This document shows, piece by piece, positions 8,909-17,473 of a stretch of DNA of 64,000 nt. Position 1 is the stretch's first letter, and every line of letters starts with the position of its first letter. Source of the stretch: Alphaproteobacteria bacterium LSUCC0719 (lineage in GTDB: Bacteria; Pseudomonadota; Alphaproteobacteria; Puniceispirillales; Puniceispirillaceae); the NCBI GenBank assembly GCA_040839025.1, contig JBFPJN010000001.1, positions 124,001 to 188,000 on the forward strand, written 5' to 3'. The notes beneath the pieces were generated by a model. That model saw nothing but the letters and a program-made list of their open reading frames with translations. It searched no databases and was not told the DNA's origin. Position numbers and translations under genes: made by a program.

Positions 8909-9609
8909 GTTTCCTGATTGGCGAGGACATGGTGTGCGGCTATGGGGGCGCCGATATCCTGCATGGATGCACAATCGGTGTTGAGCCTGGTGAAATTGCC
9001 GTTGTTGTCGGTCCGAACGGGGCCGGCAAATCGACAGCCATGAAGGCCATGTTCGGTATGCTGGGACTTCGCGAGGGACAGGTATTGCTGGAAGGCGAGG
9101 ATATCTCGCGCCTGAAGCCCCAGGAACGTGTTCTGCGTGGCATGGGGTTCGTGCCGCAGACAAACAATGTCTTCACCAGCATGACGGTTGAGGAAAATCT
9201 GGAAATGGGGGCATTCATCCGCCGTGACGACATTGCGGCGACGATGCAGCAGGTGTTTGATCTGTTTCCCATCCTGTATGAAAAACGCGCCCAACCGGCA
9301 GGAGAACTGTCCGGCGGTCAGCGCCAGCAGGTGGCGGTTGGCCGGGCGCTGATGACGCAGCCGAAAATCCTGATGCTGGATGAACCGACAGCCGGTGTGT
9401 CGCCAATCGTGATGGACGAGCTGTTCGACCGCATCATCGAGGTGGCGCAAACCGGCATCGCCATTCTGATGGTCGAACAGAATGCGAAACAGGCGCTCAA
9501 CATTGCCGATCGCGGCTATGTTCTGGTGCAGGGACGCAATGCCTATACCGACACGGGTGCCGCGCTGATGGCCGACCCTGAAGTCCGGCGCGCGTTTCTG
9601 GGAGGGTGA
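8905..9609 (+). CDS. livF: Branched-chain-type ABC transporter ATPase (LivF-like)
   Basis: The second ATPase of the transporter, 234 residues. Walker A is GPNGAGKST, the signature is LSGGQRQQVAVGRAL and Walker B is KILMLDEPTAGVSP; the C terminus has the usual TGAALMADPEVRRAFLG. It starts within the end of livG and is followed one base later by livH. It should form a heterodimer with the LivG-like subunit on the cytoplasmic face. Confidence 0.93.
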   Translation: MSFLIGEDMVCGYGGADILHGCTIGVEPGEIAVVVGPNGAGKSTAMKAMFGMLGLREGQVLLEGEDISRLKPQERVLRGMGFVPQTNNVFTSMTVEENLEMGAFIRRDDIAATMQQVFDLFPILYEKRAQPAGELSGGQRQQVAVGRALMTQPKILMLDEPTAGVSPIVMDELFDRIIEVAQTGIAILMVEQNAKQALNIADRGYVLVQGRNAYTDTGAALMADPEVRRAFLGG

Positions 9610-9610
9610 T

Positions 9611-10624
9611 ATGAGTGATGTCCTGAACGCCCTCGTCATTCTGGCCAATTTTGTCCTTGTGCCCGGCCTTGCCTATGGCAGTCAGCTGGCGCTTGGCGCG
9701 CTTGGTGTAACGCTTGTCTATGCGGTGCTGCGTTTTTCCAATTTCGCGCATGGCGAAACAATGGCGATCGGCACCATGTTCGTGATCCTCGCGACATGGG
9801 GCCTGCAGGCCGCCGGCATCGGGTTTGGGCCGTTGCCAACGGCGTTGCTGGCGCTTCCTGTCGGTATTTTTGCGGCGATCATCCTGTGTCTTGTCACCGA
9901 CCGGCTGGTCTATCGCTATTACCGTCGTCAAAAGGCGTCCGGGGTGATCTATCTGATTGTCTCGGTTGGTGTGATGTTCGTCTATAACGGGTTGATCAGG
10001 TTTGTAATCGGTCCCCGCGACCAGGTATTCGCCGATGGCCAGCGCTTTATCATGAAGGCGCGCGAATTCAAGCAGTTGACCGGGCTGAACGAAGGACTTG
10101 CCATCAAGACGACGCAGGCGGTCACGGTCGTCACCGCCATAGTGACGGTTGCCGCCGTGTTCTGGTTCCTGAACCGGACCCGCACCGGCAAATCCATGCG
10201 TGCCTTTTCAGACAACGAGGATCTGGCGCTGTTGTCGGGGATCAATCCCGACCGGGTGGTGATGATTGCCTGGATCATGACAGCTGTGCTGGCGACCATT
10301 GCCGGCACCCTGTACGGGCTGGACAAGAGCTTCAAACCCTTTGTCTATCTGCAACTGCTGCTGCCGATTTTTGCCGCGGCAATCGTCGGCGGTGTCGGCA
10401 ACCCGATCGGCGCGATTGCCGGCGGGTTTGTCATCGCCTTTTCCGAGCTTTTGGTCACCTTCGCCTACAAACGGGTGGTGACCTATATACTGCCCAATTC
10501 GATGGCACCTGAAACATTGGTCCAGTTCCTGTCGACGGATTATAAATTTGCCGTGTCATTCGTCATCCTGGTGATCGTCTTGCTGGTCAAGCCAACCGGC
10601 ATCTTCAGTGGAAAATCGCTATGA
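9611..10624 (+). CDS. livH: Branched-chain-type ABC transporter permease (LivH-like)
   Basis: A polytopic inner-membrane permease of 337 residues of the LivH type. The N-terminal part contains ALGALGVTLVYAVLRFSNFA, a family hallmark, and the cytoplasmic coupling segment GTLYGLDKSFKPF lies in the C-terminal half, followed by GGVGNPIGAIAGGF. It overlaps livM by four bases. Partner of the LivM-like subunit. Confidence 0.92.
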   Translation: MSDVLNALVILANFVLVPGLAYGSQLALGALGVTLVYAVLRFSNFAHGETMAIGTMFVILATWGLQAAGIGFGPLPTALLALPVGIFAAIILCLVTDRLVYRYYRRQKASGVIYLIVSVGVMFVYNGLIRFVIGPRDQVFADGQRFIMKAREFKQLTGLNEGLAIKTTQAVTVVTAIVTVAAVFWFLNRTRTGKSMRAFSDNEDLALLSGINPDRVVMIAWIMTAVLATIAGTLYGLDKSFKPFVYLQLLLPIFAAAIVGGVGNPIGAIAGGFVIAFSELLVTFAYKRVVTYILPNSMAPETLVQFLSTDYKFAVSFVILVIVLLVKPTGIFSGKSL

Positions 10625-11934
10625 GTGCTGTTGGCAGAAATCTGGGGCTTTTCGCCGTCATGGCGCTGCTGTTCGCCATCGTCGGGTTTGTGCAGAGCTG
10701 GGACGTGTCGCTGACATTGCTCAACATGTGCATCATTTCGGCCATTATGGCGCTCGGGGTGAATATCCAGTGGGGCTATGCCGGTCTGTTCAATGTCGGG
10801 ACCATGGGGTTTGCGGCACTTGGCGGACTGGCCGCGATGCTGGTATCGGTGCCGCCGGTGGCCGGCGCATGGCAGGCTGGCGGCGCTGGTATTTTCGGCG
10901 GACTTGTGGCGGCGCTGGTGACGGTGGTGGCAGGTGTATCAACCTGGCGCCGGACAACGCATCTAGGACGTCGGCGCTATTGGCTGACAGGTATCGTTGT
11001 GCTTGTCGGCTATATCATGATGCGGGCGGTCATCGATCCGGCGGTCGAGGCCATCGAGGCTGTTGATGTTGCCACAGCCGGGTTCCTTGGCGGGCTTGGA
11101 ATGCCGATCATTTTCTCGTGGATTGTCGGGGGCATATTTGCCGCCGGCGCGGCATGGGTGGTCGGCAAGATCTCGCTTGGCCTTCGTTCCGACTATCTTG
11201 CCATTGCCACACTCGGCATCTCCGAGATCATCATCTATTTCCTGAAATTCGAGGAATGGCTGACCCGCGGTGTGAAGAATGTCACCGGTCTGCCGCGCCC
11301 GGTTCCCTATGAGATTGACCTGAAACAATCCCCGGCCTTCCAGTCATGGGCCGATGGCCTGAACATGAGCGCCGAAACGGCCGCCTCGATCACTGTGAAG
11401 CTCTGCTATGCCGGTCTGTTTTCGGTGGTGCTGCTGATCGTGCTGTACCTGTCCGAGGTGGCGCTTCGTTCGCCCTGGGGACGGATGATGCGTGCCATAC
11501 GGGACAATGAAACGGCCGCCGCGGCGATGGGCAAGAATGTCACCAGCCGGCATTTGCAGGTATTCATCCTTGGTTCGGCGGTGGTTGGTATTGCCGGGGC
11601 CATGCTGACGACGCTCGATGGACAGTTCAATCCGCCAACCTATCAGCCTCTGCGATTCACCTTCCTGATCTGGGTCATGGTGATCATCGGAGGGTCGGGC
11701 AATAACTGGGGCGCAGTGCTGGGTGGATTCATCATCTGGTTCTTCTGGATCGAGGCCGAGCCGATCGGGCTGTGGCTCATGGGGGCGTTGACATCAGGCC
11801 TTGCGGCCGACCACTGGCTGCGGCTTCATCTGATCGAGAGCGCCGCGCATATGCGTCTGCTGACGATGGGTCTGGTGCTGCTGCTGGTGTTGCGCTTTGC
11901 GCCGCGCGGACTGATCCCCGAAGTCAAACGCTGA
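10621..11934 (+). CDS. livM: Branched-chain-type ABC transporter permease (LivM-like)
   Basis: A LivM-type permease of 437 residues, longer than many because of an extra hydrophobic segment around residues 75-135. Typical elements are ALGVNIQWGYAGLFNVG near the N terminus, SDYLAIATLGISEI in the middle, and GSGNNWGAVLGGF near the C terminus. It is the last gene of the transporter cluster; 143 bases separate it from the aminotransferase operon. That gap holds no clear terminator, only a GATATC inverted repeat around 12017-12050. Confidence 0.92.
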   Translation: MSAVGRNLGLFAVMALLFAIVGFVQSWDVSLTLLNMCIISAIMALGVNIQWGYAGLFNVGTMGFAALGGLAAMLVSVPPVAGAWQAGGAGIFGGLVAALVTVVAGVSTWRRTTHLGRRRYWLTGIVVLVGYIMMRAVIDPAVEAIEAVDVATAGFLGGLGMPIIFSWIVGGIFAAGAAWVVGKISLGLRSDYLAIATLGISEIIIYFLKFEEWLTRGVKNVTGLPRPVPYEIDLKQSPAFQSWADGLNMSAETAASITVKLCYAGLFSVVLLIVLYLSEVALRSPWGRMMRAIRDNETAAAAMGKNVTSRHLQVFILGSAVVGIAGAMLTTLDGQFNPPTYQPLRFTFLIWVMVIIGGSGNNWGAVLGGFIIWFFWIEAEPIGLWLMGALTSGLAADHWLRLHLIESAAHMRLLTMGLVLLLVLRFAPRGLIPEVKR

Positions 11935-12077
11935 TCGGCCAGGCCGCGTCGGATGCACCATCTGGTTTCCGTCAGGCTTGCCAGCCACCCGTCGAATGCC
12001 CTAAACAGAGGCTCTGATATCACTGGCGGTTTTGCCGTCGATATCATCGGCGCATCTCGTTACTGAAAGGTCGTACC

Positions 12078-13265
12078 ATGCTCGAGAAGTTCCAGCCTGT
12101 TCCTCCAGATCCCATTCTTGGCCTCGGCCAGCTGTTCGCCGCCGACACGCGGGACGGCAAAATCGACCTTGGGGTCGGTGTTTTCAAGGATGCTGCCGGC
12201 AACACGCCGATCATGAGCGCGGTAAAAAAGGCCGAAATCGTCCTTCACAACAGCCAGACCACCAAAACCTACAAGGGGCTTGGTGGTGACGAGGCCTTTC
12301 GTGACAGCATGCGTGAACTTGTTCTTGGCGATTCCGTACCGGCCGACCGGGTGGCAACAATCCAGACCCCGGGTGGCACAGGTGCCATTCGCCAGCTCTA
12401 TGAAACGATCAAGAAGATCAATGGCGAGGCGACATTGTGGCTCAGCGATCCGACCTGGCCGTCACACATAGGCATTGCCAAACATATGGGCATGCCGATG
12501 CGCAGCTACAGCTATTTCGACAGCGCGACCAGCACCGTCGATTTCGACGCGATGATGCGCGATCTTGCCGATGTAAAGCCACAGGATGTGGTCATGCTTC
12601 ACGGCTGCTGTCACAACCCGACAGGGGCCAATCTCGACGCCTCGCAATGGGACGCGGTGACGGACCTGCTTCTGGCCAAGGGTGCGATACCGTTTGTCGA
12701 CATCGCCTATCAGGGGTTTGGCGATGGGCTGGATGCAGATGCTGCCGGCCTGCGGGCGATGGCGTCCCGTGTTCCTGAAATGCTGATCGCGGCATCATGT
12801 TCAAAGAATTTCGGCCTGTATCGCGATCGTGTGGGCTGTGCGATGGCGATCTGCGAGACCGCCGCCCAGCATGATGTCGTCAGCCGCAATCTGGCTGTTC
12901 TCAACAGGCTGAATTACTCGTTCGCGCCTGATCATGGCGCGGCGCTTGTGGCGATCATCCTTGGTGATCCGACGCTTCGTGCCGAATGGGAAACAGAGCT
13001 TGCCGACATGCGGGACACCATGCTGACGATCCGCCAGAATCTGGCCGATGAACTTCGCCGCCAGTGCAATACCGACAGGTTCGATTTCATCGCCACACAT
13101 CGTGGGATGTTCTCGCGGCTCGGACTGGACAAGGACAGCGTCGAGGTACTTCGTGAAAAACACGCCATGTATGTTGTCGGTGACAGCCGGATCAATATCG
13201 CCGGCCTGTCTGGCGGACGGTATGAGCCGTTTGCCGCGGCAGTTGCCAAGGTGCTGGCGGCCTAG
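12078..13265 (+). CDS. Class I aminotransferase, aspartate/aromatic type
   Basis: A fold-type I PLP enzyme of 395 residues matching the AspC/TyrB group: KIDLGVGVFKD and TKTYKGLGGDEAFR near the start, TWPSHIGI, HGCCHNPTG around the PLP-phosphate region, and the PLP lysine in CSKNFGLYRDRVG. It converts an amino acid to its 2-oxo acid with 2-oxoglutarate or oxaloacetate as acceptor. AAAGGT precedes the ATG. It is the first gene of a run with a ThDP enzyme, a proline-racemase-family enzyme and a cysteine-desulfurase-like protein. Which amino acid it serves cannot be read off; aromatic amino acids, aspartate or cysteate-like analogues are all possible. Confidence 0.88.
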   Translation: MLEKFQPVPPDPILGLGQLFAADTRDGKIDLGVGVFKDAAGNTPIMSAVKKAEIVLHNSQTTKTYKGLGGDEAFRDSMRELVLGDSVPADRVATIQTPGGTGAIRQLYETIKKINGEATLWLSDPTWPSHIGIAKHMGMPMRSYSYFDSATSTVDFDAMMRDLADVKPQDVVMLHGCCHNPTGANLDASQWDAVTDLLLAKGAIPFVDIAYQGFGDGLDADAAGLRAMASRVPEMLIAASCSKNFGLYRDRVGCAMAICETAAQHDVVSRNLAVLNRLNYSFAPDHGAALVAIILGDPTLRAEWETELADMRDTMLTIRQNLADELRRQCNTDRFDFIATHRGMFSRLGLDKDSVEVLREKHAMYVVGDSRINIAGLSGGRYEPFAAAVAKVLAA

Positions 13266-13304
13266 GTCGCAAGCCCAGTTTGCGGCACAGAGGAGGGCAG
13301 GCAG

Positions 13305-14978
13305 GTGACACAGGTACGGCTCAGAACAGGTGGCCAGCTGTTGATGGACAGCCTTGTCGGCCTTGGTGCGACCCGCGGTTTCGGCGTGCCGGGCGAATCC
13401 TATCTGGCTGTCCTCGATGCAATGGTTGACCATGCCAGCGCCTTTGACCTTGTCCTGTGCCGACAGGAAGGCGGCGCGGCCTACATGGCGGCGGCGTGGG
13501 GCAAGCTGACAGGCGCGCCCGGGTTGTGTTTCGTTACGCGCGGCCCCGGGGCAACCAACGCCACTGTTGGCATTCACACCGCGATGCAGGATTCAGTGCC
13601 GATGATCCTGTTTGTCGGTCAGGTTGGAACCGATGTGAAGGGCCGCGAGGCATTTCAGGAAGTGGATTATGCCGCCTTTTTCACGCCGCTGGCGAAATGG
13701 GCGGTGGAAATCGATCATGTCGACCGGGTTCCCGAGATCATGAGCCGGGCCTGGACGGTGGCGCTCAGTGGTCGGCCCGGCCCGGTCGTGGTGGCGCTTC
13801 CCGAGGACATGCTTGTCGCGACATCTGAAGCGCTGCCCTGTGGGCCGGTGGTTATTCCCGAACCGTCACCCTCGGCATCCGATGTGGCCGCGATCAAGGC
13901 CAGACTGGACGCGGCCGAACGTCCGGTGATCCTGCTTGGCGGCACCCGCTGGACCGACAAGGCTGCCCGCGCGATGGAAGGCTTTGCCACTGCGAATGAT
14001 GTTCCCGTGGTCGCCGCTTTCCGGTTCCATGACATCATCGACAATGGCTGCGCCGCCTATGTCGGGGATGCCGGTGTGGCGATGAATGGCTATATGAAGA
14101 CGCTGCTTCGCGAGGCTGATCTGATCCTCGCGGTGAATATTCGCTTTGGTGAGTTGACGACGGATGGCTACAGCCTGTTCACCGCGCCGCGGATGGCTGC
14201 AACACTGATTCACAGCCACGCATCGGATGGGGAGATCGGTAAAATCTATACGCCCGACCTGCCGATCCATGCCGGGCCGAACGCAATGGCTGCTGCACTG
14301 GCGACGATCACCCTTGCCGACAGTTCGACCAGAACCGCGTGGTACGAGGCGGCCCGCGCCGATTATCTGGCGTCTTTGACGCCACCGGCCCAGCCTGGCG
14401 ATGTGGATATGGGGGTCATTACCGCGCAGATACAGAAGATGCTTCCGGCGGATGCCATTGTCACCCACGGGGCTGGAAATTTCTCGATCTGGCCGAACAA
14501 GTTTCTGACCTATGGCCGCGACCAACGCCTGCTTGGTCCGCAGAGTGGATCAATGGGATTCGGGCTTCCGGCGGCGCTGGCGGCAAAGGTGCATGACCCG
14601 TCGCGATTTGTGCTGTGCTTTGCCGGCGACGGTGATTTCCAGATGAATGGTACCGAGCTTGGCACCGCCCTGCAATCCGGGCTGAACCCGGTTATCCTGA
14701 TCATCAACAACAGCAGCTATGGCACCATCAGGATGCATCAGGAGCGGCATTATCCAACCCGCGTTTCAGGAACCGAAATCGTCAATCCTGATTACATGGC
14801 CATCGCCGCCGCCTATGGGTTTCATGGTGAGCGGGTGATTAGGACCGAGGAATTCACAGCCGCTTGGGAGCGTGCCTGCGCTGCCCCATCCGGCGCGATT
14901 GTCGAGATTGTCACCGCGACCGAAGCCATTTCGCCGCGCACGACGATCAGCGCCCTTCGTGCTGCGGCAACGGAATGA
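13305..14978 (+). CDS. Thiamine-diphosphate-dependent enzyme (acetolactate synthase-like)
   Basis: A 557-residue ThDP enzyme of the acetohydroxyacid-synthase/2-oxo-acid-decarboxylase family. The catalytic Glu is in CRQEGGAAYMAAAWG, FAD/regulatory-type middle-domain features are weak, and the cofactor motif is GDGDFQMNG followed by IINNSSYGT. It starts with GTG, preceded by GAGGAGGG. There is no small regulatory subunit nearby and biosynthetic ilv genes are absent, so a degradative decarboxylase or acyloin-forming enzyme acting on the 2-oxo acid from the upstream aminotransferase is more likely. Its stop overlaps the next gene's start. Confidence 0.82.
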   Translation: MTQVRLRTGGQLLMDSLVGLGATRGFGVPGESYLAVLDAMVDHASAFDLVLCRQEGGAAYMAAAWGKLTGAPGLCFVTRGPGATNATVGIHTAMQDSVPMILFVGQVGTDVKGREAFQEVDYAAFFTPLAKWAVEIDHVDRVPEIMSRAWTVALSGRPGPVVVALPEDMLVATSEALPCGPVVIPEPSPSASDVAAIKARLDAAERPVILLGGTRWTDKAARAMEGFATANDVPVVAAFRFHDIIDNGCAAYVGDAGVAMNGYMKTLLREADLILAVNIRFGELTTDGYSLFTAPRMAATLIHSHASDGEIGKIYTPDLPIHAGPNAMAAALATITLADSSTRTAWYEAARADYLASLTPPAQPGDVDMGVITAQIQKMLPADAIVTHGAGNFSIWPNKFLTYGRDQRLLGPQSGSMGFGLPAALAAKVHDPSRFVLCFAGDGDFQMNGTELGTALQSGLNPVILIINNSSYGTIRMHQERHYPTRVSGTEIVNPDYMAIAAAYGFHGERVIRTEEFTAAWERACAAPSGAIVEIVTATEAISPRTTISALRAAATE

Positions 14979-16024
14979 CCATCCTGCCGGACAGGCCCGC
15001 AATCCGCATGATCAATGTCCATGCCGAAGGCGAACTCGGCTATGTCGTAACCGACGGTCTGCCTGCTATTCCCGGCGCGACGATTGCCGACCGGCTGGCT
15101 TTCCTGAATTCAGGTGACGGCTGGCTTCGTCGTCATCTGATGCTGGCGCCGCGCGGCAATCCCGCCTGTTCGGTCAATCTTCTGATGCCTCCGGTTGACC
15201 CCCGTGCCGACGCCGCCTTCATCATCCTGCAGCCGGACCGCGCGCATGCCAGTTCCGGATCGAACAGCATCTGCGTGACAACGGCATTGCTTGAAACCGG
15301 CAGGGTCGAGATGCGCGAACCGGAAACGGTGGTGACACTGGAAACAGCCGCTGGCCTGGTGACAGCCCGCGCAGAATGCCGGAATGGCAAGTGCGAACGG
15401 GTGCATCTCGATATGGTACCGGCCTTTGTCGAGGCGTTGGATGTTCCGCTGGACTCGGACCAGTGGGGCCGGATCAGCGCGGATATCTGTTATGGCGGGG
15501 TGTTTTACGCGCTTGTCGATGTCGGGCAGGTGGGTCTGGACATTCTACCCGGACACGCGGCGCGGCTTGCCGAAATCGGCATGGCATTGAAGCAGGAATT
15601 CAACAACGCGCATGATATCATCCATCCGCAGATCCCGGCCATCAGCAGCATTGCCTATGTGATGTTTCGCCAGCTGCTGTCATCCGGTGAAACGCGCACC
15701 GCCACCATCATGCCACCTGGACGACTTGATCGAAGCCCTTGCGGAACAGGGTCTTCGGCGCATCTTGCGGCGCTCTATGCACGCGGGGCCATCGCGGTTG
15801 GCGAGACCATCACAACATGTTCGGTCATCGGTTCACAATTTGATGTCACCCTGACTGGCACCGGTGAGGTTGCCGGTCGGCCGGCGGTGCTGCCACGGAT
15901 CAGCGGGCGTGGCTGGCGGTTTGGCGAGACCGTGATCGATTGTGATCCGGGTGATATCTTTGCTGACGGCTATGCCATAAGCGATGTCTGGGGACCGGAT
16001 GCCGGCAGCCTCAACTGGCCATGA
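14975..16024 (+). CDS. Proline racemase/hydroxyproline epimerase-family protein
   Basis: A 349-residue member of the proline racemase superfamily: MINVHAEGELGYVV opening, GGVFYALVDVGQVG in the middle, and DRSPCGTGSSAHLAALYARG carrying the second catalytic Cys (residue 256). At the first active-site position, where racemases and epimerases have M-C-G-H, this protein reads SSGSNSI, so Ser94 would replace Cys and the His is absent. Ser/Cys and Thr/Cys members are known and include dehydratases as well as epimerases. ATGA overlap joins it to the ThDP gene upstream and to the PLP gene downstream. Family sure, reaction open. Confidence 0.85.
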   Translation: MTILPDRPAIRMINVHAEGELGYVVTDGLPAIPGATIADRLAFLNSGDGWLRRHLMLAPRGNPACSVNLLMPPVDPRADAAFIILQPDRAHASSGSNSICVTTALLETGRVEMREPETVVTLETAAGLVTARAECRNGKCERVHLDMVPAFVEALDVPLDSDQWGRISADICYGGVFYALVDVGQVGLDILPGHAARLAEIGMALKQEFNNAHDIIHPQIPAISSIAYVMFRQLLSSGETRTATIMPPGRLDRSPCGTGSSAHLAALYARGAIAVGETITTCSVIGSQFDVTLTGTGEVAGRPAVLPRISGRGWRFGETVIDCDPGDIFADGYAISDVWGPDAGSLNWP

Positions 16025-17298
16025 CGGACCGGAATGAATTTGCGAACGGAGCAGGATACATGACCCCCCATCTGGATATCGAGTTTGTCCGCAGCCAGTT
16101 TCCGGCCTTTTCCGAGCCGACATTGGCCGGGCAGGCGTTTTTCGAGAATGCCGGCGGATCCTACACATGCCGTCAGGTCATTGACCGGCTGCACAGGTTC
16201 TATACCCAGCGCAAGGTCCAGCCATATGCCCCCTATGCTGCCAGTCGGGCCGGCGGCGATGAAATGGATGAAGCCCGGTCGCGGCTGGCCGCGATGTTGA
16301 ATGTCGAGACAGATGAACTCGGCTTCGGTCCCTCGACCAGCCAGAACACATATGTGTTGGCACAGGCTTTTGCCGAGACTTTGGCGTCAGGTGATGTTGT
16401 GATCGTGACCGATCAGGATCATGAGGCCAATAGCGGGGCGTGGCGGCGGCTTGCATCACGCGGCATGGAAATCCGTGAATGGCATGTCGATGCCGAAACT
16501 GGCCAGCTGGAAACCGACCGTCTTGCCGAGCTTCTTGACGGACGGGTGAAACTTGTCTGTTTTCCGCATTGTTCGAACATTGTCGGGCAGGAAAACCCGG
16601 TGTCCCGGATCGTGAAGATGGCGCATGCCGCCGGTGCTGTCACCTGTGTCGACGGGGTCAGCATGGCACCGCACGGGTTCCCCGACATCGGCGCGCTTGG
16701 CACCGACATCTATCTGTTTTCGAGCTACAAGACCTATGGGCCGCATCAGGGTATCATGGTGGTCCGACGCGGGCTTGCCGACAGGCTGGCCAATCAGGCG
16801 CATTTCTTCAATGCCGGGTCGCGGACCAAGCGGTTTACGCCGGCGGGTCCGGACCACGCGCAGGTGGCCGCCGCCGCCGGCATGGCGGATTATGTCGACG
16901 CGCTTTATGACCATCATATCGGTGGTGATGCTGGCCCGGCGGAGCGGGCGCGTCTGGTCACAGCGATGCAGCGCGCGCATGAAGACCGGACATTGGCCCC
17001 GCTGCTGGAATTTCTTGGCAGTCGCAATGATGCACGGATCCTGGGACGTGGTGATGTGGGGGGCGATACCGGGCGGGTGCCGACGGTGGCCCTCGACACC
17101 GCCCGCCCGGCTGCGGCGATCGCCGAGGCGCTTGCCGGGCATGGCGTGATGGCCGGGGCCGGTGATTTCTATGCGCTTCGGACAATTGGTGCGATGGGGT
17201 GTGATGCCGAGGCCGGTGTGCTGCGCCTGAGTTTTGTTCATTACACGACGGATGCCGAGGTCAGACAGCTGATGGATGGGCTTGACGCCTGCCTGTAA
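16021..17298 (+). CDS. Cysteine desulfurase-like class V aminotransferase
   Basis: A 425-residue PLP protein of the cysteine-desulfurase-like branch (TIGR01976-type). Features are FENAGGSYTCRQVID near the start, GPSTSQNTYVL, DQDHEANSGAWRRL, the PLP lysine in SSYKTYGPHQG, and a C-terminal LRLSFVHYTTDAEV. The flexible-loop catalytic Cys of SufS or IscS is not recognisable, and no Fe-S assembly genes are nearby, so sulfur mobilisation for clusters is unlikely. A second ATG at 16060 is an alternative start. It is the last gene of the tightly overlapping operon that starts at 12078. Confidence 0.82.
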   Translation: MTDRNEFANGAGYMTPHLDIEFVRSQFPAFSEPTLAGQAFFENAGGSYTCRQVIDRLHRFYTQRKVQPYAPYAASRAGGDEMDEARSRLAAMLNVETDELGFGPSTSQNTYVLAQAFAETLASGDVVIVTDQDHEANSGAWRRLASRGMEIREWHVDAETGQLETDRLAELLDGRVKLVCFPHCSNIVGQENPVSRIVKMAHAAGAVTCVDGVSMAPHGFPDIGALGTDIYLFSSYKTYGPHQGIMVVRRGLADRLANQAHFFNAGSRTKRFTPAGPDHAQVAAAAGMADYVDALYDHHIGGDAGPAERARLVTAMQRAHEDRTLAPLLEFLGSRNDARILGRGDVGGDTGRVPTVALDTARPAAAIAEALAGHGVMAGAGDFYALRTIGAMGCDAEAGVLRLSFVHYTTDAEVRQLMDGLDACL

Positions 17299-17420
17299 GC
17301 TGGTCCTGTCTTCGCGCAGCGGTTTTCGCGCTGCCTTTCCCCGGCATTGAGATATGGCTGGCTAAGCGGTGTCTGTAAACGTATCGTGACGCTTGTCTGG
17401 CACGCACATGCAATAGCACC

Positions 17421-17466
17421 GGCCAGGGATAGACTGGCCACAGGGATAGACTGGCCACAGGAATAG
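17421..17466. repeat. 17-bp tandem repeat, about 2.7 copies, just before patB-like gene
   Basis: Two full units ACTGGCCACAGGGATAG (17433-17449) and ACTGGCCACAGGAATAG (17450-17466) follow a partial unit at 17421-17432. The last copy ends eight bases before the ATG and supplies its only Shine-Dalgarno-like bases (AGGAA), so copy number would alter the leader. Confidence 0.9.
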
Positions 17467-17473
17467 ACCGCCA

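Noticed and set aside
16021-17298. SufS/IscS cysteine desulfurase for Fe-S cluster assembly
   Set aside because: No recognisable catalytic Cys loop and no suf/isc genes nearby; it fits the cysteine-desulfurase-like group of unknown function.
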